Part shown: positions 6,939 through 11,589 of the stretch, in pieces
Numbering within the stretch: position 1 is the first letter of the stretch
Layout: every line of letters starts with the position of its first letter
Origin: CAZBUH01 sp964495095
Lineage (GTDB): Bacteria > Bacillota > Clostridia > Oscillospirales > Oscillospiraceae
Reading direction: 5' to 3'
NCBI GenBank assembly: GCA_964495095.1
Contig: CAZBUH010000042.1
Coordinates: 1-15,640, forward strand
DNA length: 15,640 nt
Notes under the pieces: generated by a model
Told to the model about the DNA's origin: nothing
Seen by the model: only the letters and a program-made list of their open reading frames with translations
Database searches by the model: none
Translations under genes and position numbers: made by a program

Positions 6939-6970
6939 TTGTCAAGAAAGCCGTGCGGCTTTCTTGACAA
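6939..6970. repeat. Perfect 15-bp inverted repeat
   Basis: TTGTCAAGAAAGCCG (6939-6953) is followed after 2 nt by its exact reverse complement (6956-6970). No T-run follows in either direction. The palindrome lies between the terminator and the 3' end of sigG, next to a second small hairpin (7009-7024). It might be a protein-binding site, a small repeated element or a mRNA 3'-end structure. Confidence 0.65.
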
Positions 6971-7008
6971 AGGGCTGCGGCGGAGTTTTTCGGCCATATA
7001 TATGTAAC

Positions 7009-7024
7009 GGCGGCTTTCGCCGCC
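7009..7024 (-). repeat. Small GC-rich hairpin just after sigG
   Basis: GGCGGC (7009-7014) and GCCGCC (7019-7024) pair over a 4-nt loop. On the minus strand the loop is GAAA, a stable GNRA-type tetraloop. It begins 5 nt beyond the sigG stop. With no T-tract after it, it is more likely a 3'-end stabiliser than a terminator. Confidence 0.5.
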
Positions 7025-7028
7025 TGGG

Positions 7029-7799
7029 TCACAGATCCTTTTTTATCTGGTTTATCGCGTTTTTTTCCAGCCGGGACACCTGGGCCTGGGATATGCCAAC
7101 CTCTTCGGCCACCTCCATCTGAGTTTTGCCGTCGTAAAATCTGAGGGCCAGGATGTGCTTTTCACGCTTGCCGAGCCGGGCGATAGCCTCGTTTATGGCT
7201 ATCTGCTGGAGCCAGCTCTCGTCGGTGTTTTTTGTGTCGCCCACCTGATCCATAACGCATATTGCGTCGCCTCCGTCGGTGTAGACCGGCTCATAGAGGG
7301 AGACGGGGTCCGTTATGGCGTCCATGGCGAACACCACGTCCTCACGGCGGATGTCCAGCTCCTTCGCAATCTCCTCCGGGGTCGGCTCCCGGTGGTTTTC
7401 GTTTGTGAGCCGCTCCTTTACCTGGAGGACTCTGTAGGCCGTGTCCCGCATACTTCGGGATACCCGTATGGCGCTGTTGTCGCGCAGATACCGGCGTATC
7501 TCGCCGATTATCATCGGGACGCCATAGGTGGAAAATTTTACGTCCAGGCTGGTGTCAAAGTTGTCTATGGCCTTCATAAGGCCGATACAGCCCACCTGGA
7601 ACAGGTCGTCGGCGTTTTCGCCCCGGTTTGAGAATTTCTGTATTACCGACAGTACAAGCCGCAGATTTCCGGAGATCAGTTCTTCCCGGGCTTTCCGGTC
7701 TCCGTTTTTGGAGCGTTTTAACAGCTCCATCGTCTCATCGTTTTTGAGAACCTTGAGCCGCGACGTGTTCACGCCGCATATCTCTACCTTTCCCTGCAA
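7029..7799 (-). CDS. sigG: RNA polymerase sporulation sigma factor SigG
   Basis: This 256-residue sigma-70 family protein directs late forespore transcription. The N-terminal KVEICGVNTSRLKVLKN closely matches SigG of Bacillus and distinguishes it from SigF, SigE and SigB. Region 2 (about 44-113) holds NGNLRLVLSVIQ-like, DDLFQVGCIGLMKAIDNFD and KFSTYGVPMIIGEIRRYLRD segments. Region 3 lies at about 120-190. Region 4 ends in the helix-turn-helix TQMEVAEEVGISQAQVSRLE. The start codon is TTG (7799-7797), 8 nt after GGGAGG. No better in-frame ATG exists, and the N-terminal homology starts here. The gene stands alone, not downstream of spoIIGA-sigE as in many Firmicutes. Its ribosome binding site is embedded in a long hairpin (7802-7854). 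Confidence 0.97.
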   Translation of the reverse strand: MQGKVEICGVNTSRLKVLKNDETMELLKRSKNGDRKAREELISGNLRLVLSVIQKFSNRGENADDLFQVGCIGLMKAIDNFDTSLDVKFSTYGVPMIIGEIRRYLRDNSAIRVSRSMRDTAYRVLQVKERLTNENHREPTPEEIAKELDIRREDVVFAMDAITDPVSLYEPVYTDGGDAICVMDQVGDTKNTDESWLQQIAINEAIARLGKREKHILALRFYDGKTQMEVAEEVGISQAQVSRLEKNAINQIKKDL

Positions 7800-7801
7800 T
7801 A

Positions 7802-7854
7802 AAAAGACCTCCCACGGAAAATACCCTTACAGTATTTCCCGCAGGAGGTCTTTT
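7802..7854 (-). terminator. Transporter terminator hairpin that sequesters the sigG ribosome binding site
   Basis: Outer arms 7802-7812 and 7844-7854 pair perfectly over 11 bp. Inner arms 7815-7824 and 7832-7841 pair with one mismatch around a 7-nt loop. Read leftward, the 3' arm ends in GGAGGTCTTTTT, so it works as a rho-independent terminator for the MFS gene. The same 3' arm contains GGGAGG, the Shine-Dalgarno sequence of sigG. Any readthrough message would have that site base-paired. Confidence 0.8.
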
Positions 7855-7865
7855 AATTCTTATAC
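7830..7865 (-). promoter_or_regulatory. Candidate sigma-F/sigma-G promoter of sigG
   Basis: On the minus strand GGAAATACT (7839-7831) fits the sigma-F -10 form GGnnAnAnT. The overlapping AATACTG (7836-7830) fits the sigma-G -10 CATnnTA at 5 of 7. GAATT (7859-7855) lies 18 bp upstream of AATACTG, as in sigma-G promoters. A good sigma-F-like -35 GTATA (7865-7861) is present but about 5 bp too far away. Transcription would start near 7824, past the 5' arm of the hairpin. Confidence 0.4.
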
Positions 7866-7883
7866 TTTTTTAAGCGCGAATAC

Positions 7884-9140
7884 TTATTCGGCCTGGCGCT
7901 TTTTGAGACAGCGGTTTATATAGAGCATCAGGAACACCGGAATAACGGCGGTAATAGCGCCCATGATGAAGGTGGGCATAATGCCCACGGCGGTGGCCGC
8001 TTCAACGTCAACAGAGGCTTTTATAAGGTTGTTGGCGATAAAGTTGAAGAATATGGAGCTGAAGCCAAGGGCCAGCATGGCGACGCCGTAGTTTGTGCCG
8101 GAGTTTTTCGGCCCAAAGAGGTCGGTGCAGAGGGCGGCGTTGACGGCGGAGGGCCCGCCGTAGGCGAAAGCTATAAGGGCGATGGTTACAAAATAGCCGT
8201 AGCCGCCGATAAAGGTCATAAGTATGGCGCCCACCAGGGTTATGCCGCACAGTATGTACATCGTGTTGGAGCGGCCCAGCTTATCCGACAGGGAGGCCAT
8301 TATAAGGCGGCCCGCCGCGTTTGTAATGCCGGTAAAGGAGACGCAGAACACGGCGACGCTGGGGGCGAGGCCGCGGACGATGCCCAGATTTTTAATAAGG
8401 GGTACGCAGAGATTCCACGTTCCGTTTATAAAGAAGATGGAGAAGAAAAGCGCCCAGAACGCGGGCTTTTTCATAGCCTGGGGCAGCGTGTAGTTTACAT
8501 TGCCGGAAACGGCGGCCTTGGGCATGTTGAGACTCTCTATGTACTTCTCGTCGGGCAGGGAGATGAAAATGCAGGCTATAAGGCCAAGCACCGCGAAAAC
8601 GATTGCCAGAATAAGAAACACCGGCACAAAATTCACAATTCCCGCGTCATCCCTGAACATGTCCATAAGCACGGTGGAAAGAGGGGTGAACACGACGGTG
8701 GAGAGACCGAAGGCCGAGCAGGCAAGGCCAGAGGCGAGGCCCCTCTTGTGGGGCAGCCATTTCTGGATGCAGGATATGCAGGCGCCGTAGGCAAAGCCGG
8801 AGCCGAGACCGGCCATAATGGCATAGGTGAGATTCAAAAGACCTATGGTGGACTCAGTCAGGAGCGCCGTGAGGCCGACTCCCAGCGAGAATAGGATTAC
8901 GCCCAGGACGCATGTGAGCTTCGGCCCTTTTTTGTCGTTTATAAAGCCGCCTATGAGGTTGCCGAAAACGAAAGCGAAAATCATGTAGGAGGACACCATG
9001 CCGGCGGCGCTGTCGCTCCAGTTGAAGGATTTTACGATGTCCGCCCGCAGCGCGCTCCACAGATACAGTATGCCGACGCATAGCTGGACAACGAGGCAGC
9101 CGATAATGGCGGCCAGCATTTTACCTTTGCTCTGTTTCAT
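7884..9140 (-). CDS. MFS transporter of the OFA (oxalate:formate antiporter-like) family
   Basis: The 418-residue protein has 12 predicted membrane helices in two halves of six. GILYLWSALRADIVKSF (23-39) is the typical first-loop signature of OxlT/OFA carriers. The MFS loop motif between helices 2 and 3 is GGFINDKKGPK (64-74), with a second copy-like GRLIMASLSDKLGR in the C-terminal half. The segment YGGPSAVNAALCTDLFGPKNSGTNYG near helices 9-11 is also family-like. OFA carriers move oxalate/formate, lactate or other small carboxylates; the substrate here is unknown. The ATG at 9140 is chosen because GGGAG lies upstream and helix 1 starts soon after. The open frame extends to 9272 without a good site. 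It has its own promoter (9321-9349) and a long leader, and its terminator overlaps the sigG start region. Confidence 0.88.
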   Translation of the reverse strand: MKQSKGKMLAAIIGCLVVQLCVGILYLWSALRADIVKSFNWSDSAAGMVSSYMIFAFVFGNLIGGFINDKKGPKLTCVLGVILFSLGVGLTALLTESTIGLLNLTYAIMAGLGSGFAYGACISCIQKWLPHKRGLASGLACSAFGLSTVVFTPLSTVLMDMFRDDAGIVNFVPVFLILAIVFAVLGLIACIFISLPDEKYIESLNMPKAAVSGNVNYTLPQAMKKPAFWALFFSIFFINGTWNLCVPLIKNLGIVRGLAPSVAVFCVSFTGITNAAGRLIMASLSDKLGRSNTMYILCGITLVGAILMTFIGGYGYFVTIALIAFAYGGPSAVNAALCTDLFGPKNSGTNYGVAMLALGFSSIFFNFIANNLIKASVDVEAATAVGIMPTFIMGAITAVIPVFLMLYINRCLKKRQAE

Positions 9141-9314
9141 TTCTAAAATCTCTCCCTTTTTTATATGGAACTTGAAAATTATAAAATAATGCCGCGCCGC
9201 AGAGGTGAAAACGGCGGCAGCCCCGGTGCGCAATGGGCTTTTCGATATTTTTCGGGGAAAAGCGTTACGCAAAAACGCGCCTCAAAATTTTGAGGCGGCG
9301 ATTAGTTAACCAGC
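9141..9314 (-). other. Long structured leader of the MFS transporter mRNA
   Basis: About 173 nt separate the predicted start (near 9314) from the ATG at 9140. The leader contains a perfect 20-bp palindrome, CGCCTCAAAATTTTGAGGCG (9278-9297), followed leftward by a CGTTTTTGCG stretch. Nearer the gene, GCCGC/GCGGC arms are followed by an A/T-rich tract (about 9177-9216 on the plus strand). It resembles an attenuator layout, but no known riboswitch class is recognised. Confidence 0.4.
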
Positions 9315-9320
9315 TGGATA

Positions 9321-9349
9321 ATTATAGCACAATGTTCATCTGTTGTAAA
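9321..9349 (-). promoter_or_regulatory. Sigma-A promoter of the MFS transporter
   Basis: On the minus strand, TTTACA (9349-9344, 5 of 6) and a perfect TATAAT (9326-9321) are spaced by 17 bp. A TGC immediately before the -10 gives an extended -10 element. This is one of the two strongest promoters by eye in the window. Confidence 0.75.
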
Positions 9350-9399
9350 TATCTTTAACAGGAAAAATGCGCCTGCCGCGCTCTCCGACGGCCTGTTAA

Positions 9400-9440
9400 T
9401 AAAAATCACCGGGGCGAGCGCCTGCAGCTCGCCCCGGTGA
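9400..9440 (-). terminator. Rho-independent terminator of the superoxide reductase operon
   Basis: A perfect 14-bp stem (9406-9419 with 9427-9440) and 7-nt loop is followed leftward by TTTTTATT. It lies 29 nt beyond the desulfoferrodoxin stop and separates that operon from the promoter of the transporter. Confidence 0.92.
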
Positions 9441-9468
9441 TGGGACTTTCTGAAATTTCGCGGATATC

Positions 9469-9843
9469 TTATGCTTTCCAGAGACTGTGGAGGTTGCAGT
9501 ATGCGTATACCGCCTCCACCTGCTCGCCCTCACAGAGTGCGAAACAGACCTTCGGCTCGTCCCCGGGCTTCAGCGCCTTGCGCTGGTTGCCGGCGGTGGT
9601 CTGGAGGGACACCCACTCAATGTAATGCTCAGGCAGCATAGGGTGCTCAGTGGAGCCAACGGTGACGTAAACCTTGTTGTCCTTTACCTCGTACACCGGG
9701 ATATGCTTTTCAGCGGCGGCCTCGGTGGTGCCGGGGATAATCTCCTTCATCTTCTGGCCGCAGCACATTACCGGTACGCCGGCGTTTTTGACAATGGCTA
9801 CGATATTGCCGCAGTGCTCGCAAATATAAAATTTCTGTTCCAT
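9469..9843 (-). CDS. dfx: Desulfoferrodoxin (two-centre superoxide reductase)
   Basis: The 124-residue cytosolic iron protein reduces superoxide to hydrogen peroxide without making oxygen, typical of anaerobes. The N-terminal desulforedoxin domain has the four rubredoxin-type ligands Cys8, Cys11, Cys27 and Cys28. The catalytic neelaredoxin domain has all five expected ligands: His47 in EKHIPV, His67 and His73 in STEHPMLPEHYIEW, Cys116 and His119 in CNLHSLW. The Glu45-Lys46 pair before His47 matches the active-site EKH of the family. Length is normal for class I enzymes. GGAGG lies 8 nt before the ATG at 9843. It sits 53 nt after a NifX-like gene on the same strand and is followed by a strong terminator, so the two probably form a small oxidative-stress or iron operon. 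Confidence 0.97.
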   Translation of the reverse strand: MEQKFYICEHCGNIVAIVKNAGVPVMCCGQKMKEIIPGTTEAAAEKHIPVYEVKDNKVYVTVGSTEHPMLPEHYIEWVSLQTTAGNQRKALKPGDEPKVCFALCEGEQVEAVYAYCNLHSLWKA

Positions 9844-9865
9844 TATGTAAACCTCCTTGTTTTAC

Positions 9866-9880
9866 GGCGGCCTTGCCGCC
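9866..9880 (-). repeat. Small intercistronic hairpin before dfx
   Basis: GGCGGC (9866-9871) and GCCGCC (9875-9880) pair over 3 nt in the 53-nt gap between the NifX-like gene and dfx. No T-tract follows, so it is probably an mRNA processing or stability structure. Confidence 0.4.
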
Positions 9881-9896
9881 CGTTTTGTATTGCAGC

Positions 9897-10094
9897 TTAA
9901 TGGCAGGAGCCGTTTCCGGCGCAGCCGTGCTTATCTTCTCCGCAGTGATGGCCCTCGCCGTGGCCGCCGCCCATGGCGCTGACCGCCTGGCTGCCGGTTA
10001 CCTGACCGTTCTCCACATCGTAAATTTTAAACTGTTCCGTGTGGCCAAAGTGCTGAAATATATTCCCGTTTTCATAAGTGACAGTGATTTTCAT
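9897..10094 (-). CDS. Short NifX/NifB-type (FeMo-cofactor biosynthesis-like) protein with Cys/His tail
   Basis: The 65-residue protein begins MKITVTYENGNIFQHFGHTE and continues QFKIYDVENGQV. This is the first beta-alpha-beta part of the dinitrogenase iron-molybdenum cofactor domain, including the HFGH motif that helps bind metal clusters. Relatives run to about 110-130 residues. Here the sequence passes after about residue 40 straight into a Gly/His/Cys-rich tail (GGGHGEGHHCGEDKHGCAG) like the C-terminal metal-binding tails of clostridial homologs. The middle of the domain appears to be missing in frame. The ATG at 10094 is preferred because AGGA lies 10 nt upstream; a GTG at 10100 is the alternative. 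No nitrogenase genes are nearby. A role in iron or metal handling beside superoxide reductase is inference. Confidence 0.72.
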   Translation of the reverse strand: MKITVTYENGNIFQHFGHTEQFKIYDVENGQVTGSQAVSAMGGGHGEGHHCGEDKHGCAGNGSCH

Positions 10095-10136
10095 TATCAC
10101 CGTTTCCTAAAGCCAGCCGAAATTATTTTCAACATC

Positions 10137-10153
10137 TTACAATTATATTGTAA
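10137..10153 (-). promoter_or_regulatory. Inverted-repeat operator candidate over the -10 of the NifX-dfx operon
   Basis: TTACAAT-TAT-ATTGTAA is a perfect 7-3-7 inverted repeat. On the minus strand it contains TATAAT (10147-10142), a perfect -10 for the operon starting at 10094. The -35 region (TTTTCC, 10170-10165) is poor, as in activated or tightly repressed promoters. It resembles PerR/Fur-type boxes in composition, but PerR boxes are 7-1-7, so the regulator is uncertain. Confidence 0.45.
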
Positions 10154-10212
10154 TACCCTATACCGGAAAATGCAAGGGGATATGAAATATATAAGGCGGC
10201 ATTTTTGCGAAA

Positions 10213-10603
10213 TCACAATAGACATTGGACAGGAGAAAAAAAGGATAAAGGATAGAGCCTCGAGAGGTAAAGCTGAGTTAACACAAACCGACTCGCCGAA
10301 AGGAGGCCATATCCTTCATGACCGGTATAACACAAAATATGAGGTACAGGCAATCCCTGATGAAATACGCGGAGAAATACGGCGTGAGTTGCGCAAGCCG
10401 GAGGTACAGCAAAAGCAGGCCGTATATCTGCCTCCGGAAAGCGCACCGGGACGGGAGCGCGGAGTCCCCGGCCTGCCGTTCCTTTTTTCTCTCCGAGCGA
10501 TTTTCAAAGCAGCTTGCTGCCCGTAACCGCCGTTCCGACAGCTTGCTGATGAGGCCCCTTAACCGGCCGTCTCCTAAAAAATTCTCTGTCCAATATGTTT
10601 GAC
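10213..10603 (+). mobile_element. Deletion derivative of an insertion sequence (IS3/IS481-like)
   Basis: Inverted ends are visible. ATTGGACAG (10224-10232, continuing GAGAA) on the left matches ATTGGACAG (10594-10586, continuing AGAA) on the right. Outside these, weaker matches (CAATAGAC and TCAAACAT) suggest ends near 10213 and 10603. Between them is a transposase reduced to its two termini. At about 390 bp it cannot move by itself, but with intact ends it could be moved in trans like a miniature element. The exact boundaries and any target duplication are uncertain. Confidence 0.6.
10318..10602 (+). pseudogene. Transposase with deleted catalytic core
   Basis: The 94-codon frame has a GGAGG site before the ATG. 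Residues 8-50 (MRYRQSLMKYAEKYGVSCAS...) match the N-terminal helix-turn-helix of clostridial integrase-core transposases. From about residue 56 the frame continues with SKQLAARNRRSDSLLMRPLNRPSPKKF, which matches the C-terminus of the same proteins (typically ...QLAVHNRRSN..MRPL.W.SP...). The roughly 250 residues between, with the DDE RNase-H-like core, are gone. The junction lies near 10483. Several family-typical residues are changed (for example Trp to Arg), which indicates decay. The stop overlaps the right inverted repeat. It is probably non-functional. Confidence 0.75.
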
Positions 10604-10642
10604 AATCCTGCAATAAAATCGCGCTTAAAATGCGGATTTTTA

Positions 10643-10672
10643 TTGACATGGGCAAATTAATTAATGTATAAT
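10643..10672 (+). promoter_or_regulatory. Consensus sigma-A promoter of the rpmH operon
   Basis: A perfect TTGACA (10643-10648) and a perfect TATAAT (10667-10672) are separated by 18 bp. This is the strongest rightward promoter in the window and fits high expression of ribosomal protein L34. The start would fall near 10679. Confidence 0.85.
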
Positions 10673-10709
10673 ATATTTCCGGTATTGTTTTTGAATACCG
10701 GAAATATAT
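10671..10709. repeat. 16-bp perfect inverted repeat at the rpmH transcription start
   Basis: Arms 10671-10686 and 10694-10709 are exact reverse complements around a 7-nt loop (GTTTTTG), followed by TTTT. The left arm overlaps the last two bases of the -10. An RNA starting near 10679 would still carry CCGGTATT and AATACCGG, forming an 8-bp stem at its extreme 5' end. It could protect the mRNA 5' end, bind a regulator, or block transcription coming from the IS remnant. Confidence 0.7.
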
Positions 10710-10774
10710 TTTGCCAACTGCTTTGGCCACGGCCAATGTCGAGTATGGAGTAAATTTTAAGGAGGTGCCGCAAG

Positions 10775-10909
10775 ATGAAGAGAACATATCAGCCCAAAAA
10801 GCTTACCCGCAAGAAAGAGCACGGCTTCCGTAAGAGAATGTCCACCAGCAATGGCCGCAAGGTGCTGGCCCGCCGCAGAGCAAAGGGCCGTGCAAAGCTT
10901 TGCTATTAA
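10775..10909 (+). CDS. rpmH: 50S ribosomal protein L34
   Basis: This 44-residue basic protein of the large ribosomal subunit reads MKRTYQPKKLTRKKEHGFRK and continues with RMSTSNGRKVLARRRAKGRA, an almost complete match to bacterial L34. The C-terminus KLCY is slightly unusual, as KLTY/RLTV is common. The AAGGAGGTG site (10759-10767) is near-perfect. It opens the conserved rpmH-rnpA-yidD-yidC-jag cluster. In many bacteria dnaA lies divergently upstream, but here the upstream neighbours are an IS remnant and the superoxide reductase operon. No DnaA-box cluster is visible. Confidence 0.98.
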   Translation: MKRTYQPKKLTRKKEHGFRKRMSTSNGRKVLARRRAKGRAKLCY

Positions 10910-10926
10910 ACCGCTTATAACCTTAC

Positions 10927-10949
10927 AGGGCGGCAGCTATGACCGCCCT
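10927..10949 (+). repeat. Intercistronic hairpin between rpmH and rnpA
   Basis: AGGGCGG (10927-10933) and CCGCCCT (10943-10949) pair over a 9-nt loop with no T-tract. It may limit readthrough or mark an RNA processing site. Either would help explain much higher L34 than RNase P protein expression. Confidence 0.45.
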
Positions 10950-10990
10950 AATGGCGTATATACGGAAACGGAGCTAACGAGGTGTACCCG

Positions 10991-11326
10991 TTGAAATTTT
11001 CAAAGCCACTTAAAAACAGCTATGAGTTTCGCCGGCTGTACTCCAAAGGCGCCAGCGCCGTCTCGCCGCTTTTGGCGGTGTATTGCAAAAAGACAAAACG
11101 GGACTGCAACAGACTGGGCATAACGGTAGGCGTCAAAATAGGCAAGGCTGTCCACAGGAACCGCATCCGCCGGCGTATCCGCGAGATTTACCGGTTGAAC
11201 GAGGAGAAATTTTCCGCAGGATGGGATATTGTGGCCGTGGCCAGGGTAAAATGCAGATATGCAGAGTACCGCCGGATCGAGGCGGATTTTCTGCGCCTGT
11301 GCGGTAAATTGGGGCTTCTGAAATGA
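10991..11326 (+). CDS. rnpA: Ribonuclease P protein component
   Basis: The 111-residue basic protein pairs with the RNase P RNA to mature tRNA 5' ends. It shows the family start KNSYEFRRLYSKG, the central LGITVGVKIGKAVHRNRIRR signature (RNR motif) and the DIVAVARVK strand. TTG at 10991 is preferred because GAGGTG (10979-10984) lies 6 nt upstream and homologs begin at MKF. A GTG at 10982 with GGAG 8 nt upstream would add three residues and cannot be excluded. The stop overlaps the yidD start (ATGA), so the two are translationally coupled. Confidence 0.95.
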   Translation: MKFSKPLKNSYEFRRLYSKGASAVSPLLAVYCKKTKRDCNRLGITVGVKIGKAVHRNRIRRRIREIYRLNEEKFSAGWDIVAVARVKCRYAEYRRIEADFLRLCGKLGLLK

Positions 11327-11532
11327 AAAAAGCGCTTATATGGCTTGTGAAGTTTTACAGAAAGCATATTTCGCCTATGCGGCCCCCATGCTGCCGGTTT
11401 ATACCCACATGCTCGGAGTACGCCTTGGAGGCACTGCAGAAGTACGGCGCCCTGAAAGGCTCCTGGCTGGCCTTTCGCCGGATACTCAGGTGCAACCCTT
11501 TCCACAAGGGCGGCTATGATCCGGTCCCGTAA
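11323..11532 (+). CDS. yidD: Membrane protein insertion efficiency factor YidD
   Basis: The 69-residue protein has the family signature: FYRKHISPMRPPCCRFIPTCSEYALEALQKYG, then GSWLAFRRILRCNPFHKGGYDPVP. It is thought to be a peripheral membrane protein that assists YidC-dependent insertion. The conserved cysteines and the C(N)PFHKGGYDPV end are all present, and the length is normal. It overlaps the rnpA stop by 4 nt and lies 57 nt before yidC. Confidence 0.97.
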   Translation: MKKALIWLVKFYRKHISPMRPPCCRFIPTCSEYALEALQKYGALKGSWLAFRRILRCNPFHKGGYDPVP

Positions 11533-11589
11533 GCCGGGGTAAGACTTACAAATTGACGGCGCTGTATAAGCGCGAATGGAGAAAAAAAT

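Noticed and set aside
9141..9314. Known riboswitch in the transporter leader
   Set aside because: No conserved core of a known class could be recognised by eye, so only a structured leader is reported.
10137..10153. Exact PerR box
   Set aside because: PerR boxes have 7-1-7 spacing; this repeat is 7-3-7. It is kept only as an operator candidate without a named regulator.
9873..10526. 217-codon plus-strand frame over the NifX-like gene and the IS remnant
   Set aside because: It is antisense to the NifX-like gene and out of frame with the transposase remnant. The protein shows no family features.
10604..10774. Possible replication origin upstream of rpmH
   Set aside because: rpmH is often near oriC, but no TTATCCACA-like DnaA boxes or dnaA gene are visible. 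The region is occupied by a promoter and one palindrome.
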